Assembly: GCF_900143625.1 (NCBI RefSeq)
Contig: NZ_FRFF01000009.1
Span: forward strand, 1 to 64,000
From: Nocardiopsis sp. JB363
GTDB lineage: Bacteria > Actinomycetota > Actinomycetes > Streptosporangiales > Streptosporangiaceae
Length of the DNA stretch: 64,000 bases
Direction of reading: 5' to 3'
Shown here piece after piece: positions 26,647-35,217 of this stretch (position 1 is its first letter; every line of letters begins with the position of its first letter). The translations under genes and the position numbers were made by a program. The notes beneath the pieces were generated by a model. It was not told the DNA's origin, made no database searches, and worked only from the letters and a program-made list of their open reading frames with translations.

Positions 26647-27918
26647 ATGTTGCGCCGCTTGGTAACACCCACAGTGCTGACCGCCGGACTCGCGGCGGCG
26701 ATGGTGACCGCGTCGGCGATACCCGCCGCGGCCGACGCCGAGATCGAGGCACCCACCACCGAGGAGATCGTCGAGGAACTGGAGGGCGACGGTGTCTTCA
26801 TCGACCCGTCCATCGACCAGATCTCCACCGCCGACGAGGGCGCCCTGGAAGCCGCGTCCGAGGGCGCGGACTCCCCCGTCTACTACGTGATCCTGCCCTT
26901 CGAGGCCGCCACTTCCGAGGCGGGTGTCAACACCCTCATGGAACCCGTCATGGCCGAGGTCGGCGACGGCGCCTACGGGGTCCTCGGCGGAAGTGACCAC
27001 TTCTACGTCACCTCCCCGAACCTGGACGGCACCGAGACGATCCGGGAGGCCGCACTCAACGAGGGCGACAACCCGATCGACGCGCTCGCCGCGGTTCCGC
27101 AGGCGGTGGAGACCGGTGAGGCCCCGTCCGACGCGCCCGCGGGCGGTGGCGGCTCCGGCCTGATGATGCTGGTCATCCTCGCGCTGATCGTCGCCGCCGG
27201 TGGCTGGTACGTGTACAACAGCCGCAAGAAGCGCGAGGCCGAGAAGGCCAAGCAGCTTCAGGAAATCAAGCAGATGGCCACCGAGGACGTCGTACGTCTC
27301 GGCGAGGACGTGGCCCGATTGGAGATCGACCTCTCCGCGGTGGACGATGCGACCAGAAACGACTACTCGCGCGCCATGGACTCCTATGACCAGGCCAAGT
27401 CGCTGCTGGACACCATCGAGGAGCCGGAGCAGATCAAGTCGGTCACCGGTGCTCTGGAGGACGGCCGGTACTACATGACGGCCACCCGGGCCCGGATGAA
27501 CGGCGACCCGGTGCCGGAGCGGCGCGGACCCTGCTTCTTCAACCCGCAGCACGGCCCGTCCAGCGAGGACGTCACCTGGGCGCCGCCCGGTGGTTCTCCA
27601 CGGTCGGTCACCGCGTGCCCCGTGTGCGCCCAGGCGGTGCGCACCGGCGGTCAGCCGGACGTGCGCATGGTGGAGGTCGACGGTGACCGTCGCCCCTACT
27701 ACGAGGCCGGCCCGGCCTACGCCCCCTACGCGGGAGGCTACTTCGGCATGAACATGATGATGGGCATGTTCACCGGCATGATGATGGGCTCCATGATGGG
27801 GTCGATGATGGGCGCCGGGATGATGGGCGGCGGCATGGAGGACGCCGGCGGCGACCTCGGCGGAGGGGACTTCGACGGCGGAGGCGACTTCGGGGACTTC
27901 GGCGGCTTCGACTTCTAA
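26647..27918 (+). CDS. Secreted/membrane protein with Met-rich C-terminal tail
   Basis: A 423-residue protein whose function I do not recognise. A signal peptide (MLRRLVTPTVLTAGLAAAMV to AAADA) leads to an acidic extracytoplasmic domain of about 130 residues. One membrane helix follows (LMMLVILALIVAAGGWYVY), then a cytoplasmic coiled coil (KKREAEKAKQLQEIKQ), and a Cys-containing segment (GPCFFNPQHGPSSEDVTW, VTACPVCAQAV) conserved in actinomycete homologues. The tail has 15 Met in 30 residues (about 27748-27837) and ends in Gly/Asp/Phe repeats. GGGAGGCG lies 10 bases before the ATG. Met clusters can bind Cu(I), but nothing else here points to copper. Confidence 0.75.
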   Translation: MLRRLVTPTVLTAGLAAAMVTASAIPAAADAEIEAPTTEEIVEELEGDGVFIDPSIDQISTADEGALEAASEGADSPVYYVILPFEAATSEAGVNTLMEPVMAEVGDGAYGVLGGSDHFYVTSPNLDGTETIREAALNEGDNPIDALAAVPQAVETGEAPSDAPAGGGGSGLMMLVILALIVAAGGWYVYNSRKKREAEKAKQLQEIKQMATEDVVRLGEDVARLEIDLSAVDDATRNDYSRAMDSYDQAKSLLDTIEEPEQIKSVTGALEDGRYYMTATRARMNGDPVPERRGPCFFNPQHGPSSEDVTWAPPGGSPRSVTACPVCAQAVRTGGQPDVRMVEVDGDRRPYYEAGPAYAPYAGGYFGMNMMMGMFTGMMMGSMMGSMMGAGMMGGGMEDAGGDLGGGDFDGGGDFGDFGGFDF

Positions 27919-27946
27919 CCACCGGTTCCACGTCTTCCGACGACTC

Positions 27947-27973
27947 AGGCCCCGGGGATCATCCCCGGGGCCT
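27947..27973. terminator. Bidirectional hairpin terminator
   Basis: A 12-bp perfect stem, 27947-27958 with 27962-27973, loop TCA, followed by TTT on plus. It lies between the Met-rich protein gene and the converging kinase gene. Confidence 0.8.
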
Positions 27974-27988
27974 TTCGTGTGCTTCGCG

Positions 27989-28633
27989 CTAGTCGGCGGA
28001 GACGAACAATCCCGCCCGTTCCAGTACCCATCGGCGCACGTCCTCGGCGGTCTCCTCCGGGGACGTACCGGTGGTGTCCAGCAGGGTCAGCGGCGCTTCG
28101 AGCCGGTCGGCCTCGGTCACCAACCACTCCTGGTACTCCAAGGTCTCGTCGACGCGTTCCTCGTCCCAGTCCCGCCAGGTCGGCCGGGCGAGCAGCCGGC
28201 GGCTGAGGACCTCCGGGTCACAGGTGAGCACCAGGTAGTGCACCCCGTCGAACAGGGTGCGCTCGGGCAGGTGCTCCAGCTCCGGTGGGGCCACCGTCCC
28301 GCACAGCACGACGGGCCGGCCGCTCTGCTGCACCATGGCGGCGGTGCGCAGCCAGGTAGAGCGGAACAGTCGATGGTCGTCGGCGGGGTCGCGCAGGCCG
28401 CCCACCCACAGGAGGTCCTGTTCCAGCACGACGAAACGGTCGCTCAACCCGGTCAGGAGGGCACGGGCCACGGTGGACTTTCCGGTCCCGCTGGGCCCGG
28501 CCACGCATAGCAACGGCAACCGCAGGAAGGGGCGGGTGCGTCCGCAGGAGACACAGCGGAGCAGGTGTGGTCCCGCGCTCGTGTCCGGCTCGGGGTCCCA
28601 CTCGCCGCAGTGTCCACAGATCAAGGGGTGCAT
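27989..28633 (-). CDS. P-loop kinase-like protein with N-terminal zinc ribbon
   Basis: A 214-residue protein. It begins with a four-Cys ribbon (CGHCGEW at the start, LRCVSCG about 20 residues later) and continues as a P-loop NTPase with Walker A AGPSGTGKSTVA and VVLEQDLLW, similar to AAA_33/zeta-toxin-like small kinases. HYLVLTCDPEVLSRRL and W-R-D-W fit a substrate lid. The substrate is unknown. ATG 28633 lies 19 bases after the upstream zinc-ribbon gene, so the two are an operon. The frame is open further upstream, but that overlaps the neighbour. Confidence 0.75.
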   Translation of the reverse strand: MHPLICGHCGEWDPEPDTSAGPHLLRCVSCGRTRPFLRLPLLCVAGPSGTGKSTVARALLTGLSDRFVVLEQDLLWVGGLRDPADDHRLFRSTWLRTAAMVQQSGRPVVLCGTVAPPELEHLPERTLFDGVHYLVLTCDPEVLSRRLLARPTWRDWDEERVDETLEYQEWLVTEADRLEAPLTLLDTTGTSPEETAEDVRRWVLERAGLFVSAD

Positions 28634-28652
28634 GGTCGACTCGCTGATCGGC

Positions 28653-28991
28653 TCAGTCGAAGAGCTGTTCCAGGAAGCTCTTGCGTCGACGGCGGTAGGG
28701 CCGGGGCGAGTCGCGGTAGCCGCCGCGGTAGCCACTCGGGGAGTCCGGCCGGTAGCCGCGCGGGGAGTCGGCGTAGCCGCCGCGGCCGCGACCGGGGCGG
28801 CCGTAGGGGTCGGGGGGCGGCGGCATGCTCGGGTCGGGCGGCACGACACCGTAGTGCCGCTGTTCGGCGGCGACGACGCGCTCCAGCTCACCCCGGTCGA
28901 GGAAGATGCCCTGGCAACCGTCACAGCGGTCGATGTGGACGCCCTGACGGTCGAAGGTACGCATCGGACTTTGGCATTTCGGGCAGATCAC
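28653..28991 (-). CDS. TFIIB-type zinc ribbon protein with Tyr/Arg/Gly repeats
   Basis: A 112-residue protein. Residues 1-45 form a zf-TFIIB domain with CPKC and CDGC, and the typical end GIFLDRGELERVV. The middle and C-terminal part is low-complexity: Pro-rich, then repeated RG, Y-R-x-D-S-P units and a basic RRRRKSFLEQLFD end. The repeat part resembles nucleic-acid-binding RGG/YR tails. Function unknown. Confidence 0.8.
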   Translation of the reverse strand: MICPKCQSPMRTFDRQGVHIDRCDGCQGIFLDRGELERVVAAEQRHYGVVPPDPSMPPPPDPYGRPGRGRGGYADSPRGYRPDSPSGYRGGYRDSPRPYRRRRKSFLEQLFD

Positions 28992-29090
28992 GCCGAAAGG
29001 CTAGGAGGGCCTCCGTCAAGACCGGTTAAGAACCTGACCGGAACCCGCCGTGTGTCCTGCGCAGATCCACACGGCGGGCGGGTTCCGGGA

Positions 29091-30473
29091 CTACTCGGGC
29101 GAGGCCAGCATGAGGGAGCGGGCGGCCTCGGTGACGCTGCCGGACAACGACGGGTACACGGAGAAGGTGTGCGCGATGTCGTCCACGGTCAGACGCTGCT
29201 GGACCGCGATCGACACACCCAGGATGAGCTCGCTGGCGCGCGGGCCGACGATGACCCCGCCCAGGACGATGCCGGTGTGCTGGCGGCAGATGAGCTTGAC
29301 GAAACCCTCCCCGACGTTGTTCATCTTGGCGCGCGGGTTGGTGTTGAGCGGCAGACTCACGATCCGACCGTCCACCCGACCGCTGCGGATGTCGTCCTCG
29401 CTGGTACCGACCGCGGCGAGCTCGGGGTGGGTGAACACGGTGGAGGCGACCGTGGACAACTGCAACGGGGCCACGGCCTCGCCCAAGGCGTGCCACATGG
29501 CGATACGACCCTGCATGGCGGCGACGGACGCCAACATGTTCACACCGGTGCAGTCACCGGCGGCGTAGACACCGGGGACGGTGGTGCGGGACACCCGGTC
29601 CACCTCGACGAAACCGGCGTCGCCCAGACCGACGCCGGCCTCCTCCAGGCCCAGTCCGTCGGTGTTGGGGATCATGCCGACGGTCATGAGGCAGTGGCTG
29701 CCGTCGACCGTGCGACCGTCGGAGAGGGTGACGCGGACTCCGTCCTCGGTGCGCACCACCGACTCGGCACGGGTCTGGCTGAGAACGGTCATGCCGCGGC
29801 GGGCGAAGACGCCCTGCAGCAACTCGGCGGCGTCGGAGTCCTGGGTGGGCATGACGAGCTCGCGGGAGGAGACCAGGGTGACGTCGGACCCCAGCGCCTG
29901 GTAGGCACTGGCGAACTCGGCACCGGTGACACCGGAACCGACCACGATGAGATCGGAGGGGAGTTCCTCCAGGTCGTAGAGGTGGCGCCAGGTGAGGATG
30001 CGCTCGCCGTCGGGTTCTGCGGTGGGCAGCTCACGAGGGTGGGCGCCCGTGGCCAGCAGGATGACGTCGGCCCGAATGCGCTGATCGTCGACGGCGACGA
30101 TGTGCGGGTCGACCAGGCGGGCCTCGCCGACCATGACCTCGACCCCCTCCTTGATCAGGCGGGCACGGGTGTCGTCGGACTGCGCCTGGGCGAGGCGTTT
30201 GATCCGGCCGTTCACGTGCCGGATGTCGACCTCGACCGCGGGCTCGTCCGCCACGGCCTCGGGGATGTTGATGCCCAGGACCGATGACTCGCGCACGTAG
30301 GTGGTGCGGGTGGAGGTGGCGATGAGGCTCTTGGAGGGGACGCAGTCGGTGAGGACGCAGGAGCCGCCGATGCCGTCGCGTTCCACCACCGTCACGTCCG
30401 CGCCGAGCTGCGCTGCGACCAATGCCGCCTCGTAGCCCCCGGGACCGCCACCGATGATCACGACCTTCGTCAC
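29091..30473 (-). CDS. NAD(P)H-quinone reductase-like Lpd homologue
   Basis: A 460-residue pyridine nucleotide-disulfide oxidoreductase, closest in character to mycobacterial LpdA (Rv3303c), which reduces quinones. FAD motif VVIIGGGPGGYEAA, NAD(P) motif DLIVVGSGVTGAEFASAYQ, second FAD motif GVYAAGDCTG. The redox pair C-x4-C is kept (GGSCVLTDCVPSK), but the C-terminal HxxxxE dyad of true dihydrolipoamide dehydrogenases is gone (SVYPSLSGSVTEA has Tyr and Gly there). GTG 30473 is supported by GAGG upstream. It is divergent from the purine phosphorylase gene. Confidence 0.88.
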   Translation of the reverse strand: MTKVVIIGGGPGGYEAALVAAQLGADVTVVERDGIGGSCVLTDCVPSKSLIATSTRTTYVRESSVLGINIPEAVADEPAVEVDIRHVNGRIKRLAQAQSDDTRARLIKEGVEVMVGEARLVDPHIVAVDDQRIRADVILLATGAHPRELPTAEPDGERILTWRHLYDLEELPSDLIVVGSGVTGAEFASAYQALGSDVTLVSSRELVMPTQDSDAAELLQGVFARRGMTVLSQTRAESVVRTEDGVRVTLSDGRTVDGSHCLMTVGMIPNTDGLGLEEAGVGLGDAGFVEVDRVSRTTVPGVYAAGDCTGVNMLASVAAMQGRIAMWHALGEAVAPLQLSTVASTVFTHPELAAVGTSEDDIRSGRVDGRIVSLPLNTNPRAKMNNVGEGFVKLICRQHTGIVLGGVIVGPRASELILGVSIAVQQRLTVDDIAHTFSVYPSLSGSVTEAARSLMLASPE

Positions 30474-30826
30474 TGCTGCCTCATTCCCTCTGCCGGCGAT
30501 GCGACATGCCCGTTCCCGGTCCGGGTCGACATTCGGGCATGGCGGGGCACCACCTGGATTTATCGCTTTCCTCCATTGTCGGCCATGCCGACCGTCGAAA
30601 ACCGCAGGCACCCCGCACGAGACCACCCCACCCGCGGATGACCGCTCCCACACGCCCCCATGACCTGCCCTGATGCGAAGAACACCACGCACGGACACCC
30701 TGACAGCTCACCGAACGTGTCCACTTCGTTCGCCTCCGTGCCGGAATCGAGCGACCGCGGGTCCGACACCGCCACAGAGCGTTGCGCTCCGGAGTTATGG
30801 GATGACTCAGAGATAGCATCCGACTT
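30474..30826. other. Divergent 353-bp intergenic region with 5' leader hairpin
   Basis: Non-coding gap between the Lpd-like gene (minus) and the phosphorylase gene (plus). CATGCCCG (30505-30512) pairs with CGGGCATG (30534-30541), with CCCGG/CCGGG nested inside. On the minus strand this would lie in the Lpd mRNA leader, 32 bases before the start. Toward the plus gene a -10 box is seen at 30814. No other feature found. Confidence 0.45.
30814..30819 (+). promoter_or_regulatory. -10 box of leaderless phosphorylase gene
   Basis: TAGCAT ends 7 bases before the GTG at 30827, and there is no ribosome binding site in between. Confidence 0.45.
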
Positions 30827-31645
30827 GTGAGTGAATCAGAGCAGCGGACGACCGGTGATGCGAAGGCGCTGGCCACGGAAGCGGCCAAGGAGCTGCTGAC
30901 CCGGACCGGCGCCGACAGTTTCGACGCCCTGGTGGTACTCGGCTCCGGCTGGGCCGGGGCCGCGGACACTCTGGGTTCGGCGGACATCGAGTTCGACGCG
31001 GTCGAACTACCCGGATTCGTGGAACCCACCGCCGCGGGACACAGCGGACGTATCCGCAGCATGTGGGTGGGCGACAAACGCGTCGTCGTGTTCCTGGGTC
31101 GCGTGCACACATACGAGGGACACGATCCGATGGTGGTCGCGCACGCCGTGCGCACCGGCATCGCCGCCGGCGCCCAGGTGGCGGTGCTGACCGGGTCGGC
31201 CGGTTCCCTGCGCACCGACTTCGCCCCCGGACAGCCGGTGGTCCTGCGCGACCACATCAACCTGACCGCGCGATCACCGCTGACGGGCCCCGACTTCGTG
31301 GACATGAGCGAGGCCTACAGCACGCGACTGCGCGAGATCACCCGCGAGGTGGACGCCTCGCTTCCCGAGGGCGTGTACGTGGCGACGTCGGGGCCGCAGT
31401 TGCAGACCCCGGCCGAGCTCAAGGTCCTGCGCCAGGCGGGTGCCGACGTGCTGGGGCGGTCGATCGCCTTGGAGTCCATCGCGGCCGTGGAGATGGGCAC
31501 CGAGGTCCTCGGGTTGGCCATCGTCAGCAACGACGCGGTCGGAGCGGTGTTCGAGCCGTTCAAGGAGGAGAAGGCGCTGGAGATCGTCACGCGGCGTTCC
31601 CACCGCCTCGGGGAACTGCTCAACCGCATTCTGACCTCCTCCTGA
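30827..31645 (+). CDS. Purine nucleoside phosphorylase (trimeric type), divergent base site
   Basis: A 272-residue enzyme that would split purine nucleosides with phosphate. The phosphate and ribose elements are present: VVLGSGWAGAAD, AGHSGRIRS, LGRVHTYEGHD, TGSAGSLRTDFAPGQPVVLRDHINLT. The base-binding stretch is unusual: GPQLQTPAELKVLR where the family has G-P-x-x-E-T-x-A-E, so the purine-holding Glu is Gln, and ADVLGRSIALES where G-M-S-T-V-x-E is expected. Substrate preference may differ. Adenosine deaminase lies close by on the other strand, fitting a purine salvage block. Confidence 0.85.
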   Translation: MSESEQRTTGDAKALATEAAKELLTRTGADSFDALVVLGSGWAGAADTLGSADIEFDAVELPGFVEPTAAGHSGRIRSMWVGDKRVVVFLGRVHTYEGHDPMVVAHAVRTGIAAGAQVAVLTGSAGSLRTDFAPGQPVVLRDHINLTARSPLTGPDFVDMSEAYSTRLREITREVDASLPEGVYVATSGPQLQTPAELKVLRQAGADVLGRSIALESIAAVEMGTEVLGLAIVSNDAVGAVFEPFKEEKALEIVTRRSHRLGELLNRILTSS

Positions 31646-31650
31646 ACACG

Positions 31651-31680
31651 CGAAGGGCCCGGTCGTGACCGGGCCCTTCG
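31651..31680. terminator. Bidirectional hairpin terminator
   Basis: A 14-bp perfect palindrome, 31651-31664 with 31667-31680, just 5 bases after the phosphorylase stop. On the minus strand it would end any transcript from the iron-box promoter at 31965-31983. Confidence 0.8.
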
Positions 31681-31960
31681 TACGCGAGGAAGATCGAGGC
31701 ACCTCCGACCGGAACCGACGTGGTCGGCACCGGCGTGGCGAGCGTACACCCCGAGGCCATGGGGTGGACGGTACCGACCTCGGCTCCGGTCGGAGGTGGT
31801 GCTTTCCTCGGTGCGCCGCCGCGCGGGATCCCCGCAGACCCCGTTGGACTCGCGACGGGCGACACCTCTTCTTCCCGTTATTCAGTTGAACCGCGCACGC
31901 CGTGGGAAGAAGGTCCGGGTGGGTGGCCATCCGCGCGAAGCCCGCCCACCCGGAACGCTC
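31651..31960 (-). ncRNA. Candidate iron-controlled small RNA
   Basis: There is no credible gene in 31681-32028, yet the minus strand has an ordered set: TTGACG at about 32005-32000, a TAGGTT -10 region overlapped by an iron box (31965-31983), a strong hairpin TCCGGGTGGG/CCCACCCGGA (31914-31923 with 31945-31954) early in the transcript, and a perfect terminator at 31680-31651. The RNA would be about 300 bases. A short GTG frame (31865 down) overlaps the phosphorylase gene and runs through the terminator, so it is not considered a protein. Existence of the RNA is inference. Confidence 0.4.
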
Positions 31961-31964
31961 TCCC

Positions 31965-31983
31965 TTAGGCATGCCTAACCTAA
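31965..31983. promoter_or_regulatory. Iron box (DtxR/IdeR/DmdR type)
   Basis: TTAGGCATGCCTAACCTAA agrees with the iron-box consensus TTAGGTTAGSCTAACCTAA at 16 of 19 positions. In actinomycetes the Fe(II)-loaded repressor binds such sites over promoters of iron-uptake genes. No iron gene is next to this one. Confidence 0.7.
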
Positions 31984-32028
31984 CCAGAACCCTCGGGTTC
32001 GCGTCAACCCCACATCCAATGAAGACGG

Positions 32029-32060
32029 AACCCGGCCGCCCGCGACGCGGGGACCGGGTT
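32029..32060 (-). terminator. Hairpin after add/PH-protein operon
   Basis: AACCCGG (32029-32035) pairs with CCGGGTT (32054-32060), with further GC pairing inside. It lies 56 bases past the stop of the minus-strand membrane protein gene. Confidence 0.5.
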
Positions 32061-32115
32061 CGATCCGGGGAGAGACGAGCCCTCGGAAGCCCCGGGAAGG
32101 TCCGGGGAAAGGGGG

Positions 32116-32763
32116 TCAGGTCAGCAGCAGGACCGCCACGAACTGCACCAAGGCGGCCACCCCGACCACGATCACCTCCAAGGGGACCATCGTCTGCGGC
32201 CGGTCCTCGGCGCCCAGGGCGGCGGGCCCTTCTTCTTGGACCACCTTGATGGGACCGGTCAGCGGACGCGCCTTGTACCGCTCGGCGTCCTGGCGCAGCT
32301 CCCGCGCGACCAGTTCCACCGGGCGCATCTTGGTGGGATCCTCGTCCTCACCCGGGTCCAGGTAACCGGAGTCCCGGCGCAGGTTCTCCCGGACCTTGGC
32401 CCGCTTGGTCTCCCGCAGCGGCCAGGAACGGAACTCGCCCTCCGGGGTGTGCACCCGCAGCACGTCCACCACGTCCACCCACACGACGGCCGCCCAGGGC
32501 ACGAACGTCTCGCGCACCGGGTTGACCATCCTGATCCCGCGCGGGGTGGAGACCACCCGAGGACGCAGCCAGGCCAGGTGGACGCCCGCGATGGTCAGCA
32601 GCAGGGCCGAACCGGCGATCCAGGCCATCCGGTCGCTGCCCCGCATCACCAGGTCCGCCAGCAGCAGGACCGCGATGACCATCCACGCGATCGCCATCAC
32701 CCGAGAGCCGGTGGCGGCATGGGTGACGGTGGCGGCTTTGGCGCCGTCTCTGCCCGACGCCAT
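32116..32763 (-). CDS. PH-domain-like membrane protein
   Basis: A 215-residue protein with two N-terminal helices (VMAIAWMVIAVLLLADLVM and MAWIAGSALLLTIAGVHLAW), a soluble middle (RPRVVSTPRGIRMVNPVRETFVPWAAVVWVDVVDVL, typical of the short actinobacterial PH domain) and one C-terminal helix (VVGVAALVQFVAVLLL). Function unknown. Its ATG overlaps the adenosine deaminase stop (TGATG), so the two are coupled. Confidence 0.8.
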   Translation of the reverse strand: MASGRDGAKAATVTHAATGSRVMAIAWMVIAVLLLADLVMRGSDRMAWIAGSALLLTIAGVHLAWLRPRVVSTPRGIRMVNPVRETFVPWAAVVWVDVVDVLRVHTPEGEFRSWPLRETKRAKVRENLRRDSGYLDPGEDEDPTKMRPVELVARELRQDAERYKARPLTGPIKVVQEEGPAALGAEDRPQTMVPLEVIVVGVAALVQFVAVLLLT

Positions 32764-33860
32764 CAGTGCGTCGCCCACTTCAACTGCGCGAACCCCGGCT
32801 TGATGATCCCGTTGATCAGCGACAGGCGCTCGTCGAACGGCAGGAACGCCGACTTCATGGCGTTGACCGTGAACCACTGGAGGTCGTCCCAGTCGTAGCC
32901 GAACGCCTCGCTGAGCTTGGCGAACTCCTCCGACAGGGTGACACCGCTCTGGAGACGGTTGTCGGTGTTGACGGTGACCCGGAAGCGCAGGTCGCGCAGT
33001 AGCCCGATCGGGTGGTCGGCGATGGACTCGGCGGCGCCCGTCTGGATGTTGGAGCTGGGGCACATCTCCAGCGGCACCCGCTTGTCGCGCACGTACTGGG
33101 CCAGTCGGCCCAGGCGCGGGGCGCCGCCCTCCTGGACGGTGATGTCGTCGATGATGCGCACGCCGTGACCGAGACGGTCGCAACCGCACCACTGGAGCGC
33201 CTCCCAGATGGAGGGCAGACCGAACGCCTCACCGGCGTGGATGGTGAAGTGGAAGTTCTCCCGGCGCAGGTACTCGAACGCGTCCAGGTGGCGGGTGGGA
33301 GGGTTGCCGGCCTCCGCGCCCGCGATGTCGAAACCGGAAACACCGGAGTCGCGGTAGCGGACCGCCAGCTCGGCGATCTCCGAGGACCGAGCCGCGTGCC
33401 GCATCGCGGTCACCAACTGCCCGGTGCGGATGCTGCGACCGGCGTCGGCCGCACGCTTCTCCCCCAGCTCCAGCCCCTCTTGGACGGCCTCGACGACCTC
33501 TTCGAGGCTGAGCCCGCCCTCCAGGTGCTGTTCGGGGGCGTAACGCTGCTCGGCGTAGACCACGCCGTCGGCGGCCAGGTCCTCGGCCGCCTCGGCGGCG
33601 ACCCGCACCAGGGAGTCACGGGTCTGCATGACCGCCGTGGTGTGGGCGAAGGTCTCCAGGTACCGCTCCAGCGAACCGGAGTCGGAGGCGTCCCGGAACC
33701 AACGGCCCAGCTCCTCGGGGTCGTACGTGGGCAGTCCCTCATAGCCCGTCTCACGGGCCAGTTCCACCACCGTGGACGGACGTAGACCGCCGTCGAGGTG
33801 GTCGTGGAGGAGCACCTTGGGCGCCCTCCGGATCTGTTCGACAGTCAGTGGCTGATTCAT
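32763..33860 (-). CDS. add: Adenosine deaminase
   Basis: A 365-residue zinc enzyme turning adenosine into inosine. Zinc ligands and active site: [14 protein letters not shown] near residue 18, [34 protein letters not shown], and [18 protein letters not shown], where actinobacterial enzymes have N-T-D-N instead of N-T-D-D. Start ATG 33860 follows GAGGAG with almost no spacing, which is unusual. It works with the purine phosphorylase at 30827-31645 in salvage. Confidence 0.94.
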   Translation of the reverse strand: MNQPLTVEQIRRAPKVLLHDHLDGGLRPSTVVELARETGYEGLPTYDPEELGRWFRDASDSGSLERYLETFAHTTAVMQTRDSLVRVAAEAAEDLAADGVVYAEQRYAPEQHLEGGLSLEEVVEAVQEGLELGEKRAADAGRSIRTGQLVTAMRHAARSSEIAELAVRYRDSGVSGFDIAGAEAGNPPTRHLDAFEYLRRENFHFTIHAGEAFGLPSIWEALQWCGCDRLGHGVRIIDDITVQEGGAPRLGRLAQYVRDKRVPLEMCPSSNIQTGAAESIADHPIGLLRDLRFRVTVNTDNRLQSGVTLSEEFAKLSEAFGYDWDDLQWFTVNAMKSAFLPFDERLSLINGIIKPGFAQLKWATH

Positions 33861-33951
33861 CTCCTCAGGATGCCACTGGGACGTGAGCGCCCCCGACGGG
33901 GTGACACGAAGCTGCCGAGAATCCGGCAAAAGCCTCCTATTCGGACACTTT

Positions 33952-35187
33952 TCAGGCCAGTGCCTCGCGGTCCGCGTGCACACCCTCGCGGGTGATGTCC
34001 CACAGCGCGGTGAGCGCCGTGGTGACCATGAAACGGGTGCCCACGCCGATGGCGCGCTCGTCGACGTCGAAGGTGCCCCGATGCAGGTCGAGCATGGGTC
34101 CGTCCCAGTCCGGGGAGTGGGTGCCCAGTCGGGCCAGCGCTCCGGGGGTGTGCTCCAGGTACCAGGCGAAGTCCTCCCCGCCCAGGCTCTGCTCGGTGGG
34201 GGTGACCGCGTCGGCGCCCAGCGCCAGGGTGACGGCCTCGCGCATGATGTCGACGCTGGTGGCCTCGTTGATGGTGGGCGGCACCCCGCGACGGTAGGTG
34301 ACCTCGGCGTCGGCCCCGTAGGCGGACGCCACCGACTCCACCAGCCCCTTGACGATGTCGGGTGCCTGGTGCCAGGCCTCATCGTCCAGGCAGCGCACGG
34401 TGCCCTCGGCCACGGCGTCATCAGGGATGACGTTGGGCGCCGAACCGGCGCTGATGCGGCCCCAGACCAGGCTGAACCCGGCGCGCGGGTCGATGCGTCG
34501 GGACAGCGCGGCGGGCAGCTCGGTGACGACCTTGCCGAGCGCGTAGACCAGGTCGGCGGTCAGGTGGGGGCGGGCGGTGTGTCCACCCGGACCGGACAGA
34601 CGGACCAGGAGTTGGTCGCAGGCCGCGGTGATCCCGCCGGTGCGCAGCCCCACCTTGCCGACCATCAGACGGGGGTCGCAGTGCAGGGCGAAGACCCGCT
34701 GCACGTCCTCCATCCCGCCGGCCTTGACCACCTCCACCGCCCCGCCGGGAAGCTCCTCAGCGGGTTGGAAGAGGAGTCGGACCCGGCCGGGCAGCGCACC
34801 CGCACGGGCCTGCTGGGCGAGGAAGATCCCCGTGGCCAGCAGGACCGTGGTGTGCACGTCGTGTCCACAGGCGTGCGCGGCACCCGGGACGGTGGAGTGG
34901 TAGGGGACGTCCTTCTCGTCCGCCAGGGGGAGGGCGTCGATGTCGGCCCGCAGGGCGACGAGGGGTCCCGGCCCCTCACCGACGTCGCAGATCAGACCGG
35001 TGCCCTGGGGAAGTTCCTTGGGCCGCAACCCGACCGCGCGGAGGCGCTCGGCGAGTCGACCCGTCGTGCGGTGCTCGGCGAACGCGAGCTCCGGGTGCAT
35101 GTGCAGGTCCCGGCGGAAGCCCGTGAGCTCCCGTTCATGCCGCGCCAGAAAAGCGGTCAACTGTTCCGGCAGGTCACGTCCCCGCAT
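33952..35187 (-). CDS. M20-family amidohydrolase (AmiA-like)
   Basis: A 411-residue metallopeptidase-fold amidohydrolase. Metal and catalytic residues: [66 protein letters not shown], and [14 protein letters not shown]. These match N-acyl-amino-acid hydrolases such as mycobacterial AmiA/AmiB, also next to deoD and lpdA. Substrate unknown. It lies 91 bases upstream of add and 30 bases downstream of the GCS2 gene, so it may share their transcript. Confidence 0.92.
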   Translation of the reverse strand: MRGRDLPEQLTAFLARHERELTGFRRDLHMHPELAFAEHRTTGRLAERLRAVGLRPKELPQGTGLICDVGEGPGPLVALRADIDALPLADEKDVPYHSTVPGAAHACGHDVHTTVLLATGIFLAQQARAGALPGRVRLLFQPAEELPGGAVEVVKAGGMEDVQRVFALHCDPRLMVGKVGLRTGGITAACDQLLVRLSGPGGHTARPHLTADLVYALGKVVTELPAALSRRIDPRAGFSLVWGRISAGSAPNVIPDDAVAEGTVRCLDDEAWHQAPDIVKGLVESVASAYGADAEVTYRRGVPPTINEATSVDIMREAVTLALGADAVTPTEQSLGGEDFAWYLEHTPGALARLGTHSPDWDGPMLDLHRGTFDVDERAIGVGTRFMVTTALTALWDITREGVHADREALA

Positions 35188-35217
35188 GGAGGGTCCCCTC
35201 TACTACTTCACACGTCG

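Noticed and set aside
25327..27918. Open frame joining the symporter region to the Met-rich protein
   Set aside because: The first part is an out-of-frame reading of the symporter, and a strong terminator lies inside it. A signal peptide with ribosome site marks the true start at 26647.
31620..31865. 81-codon minus-strand frame downstream of the iron box
   Set aside because: It overlaps the end of the phosphorylase gene and passes through a perfect terminator; composition is Pro/Ser/Gly-rich with no motif.
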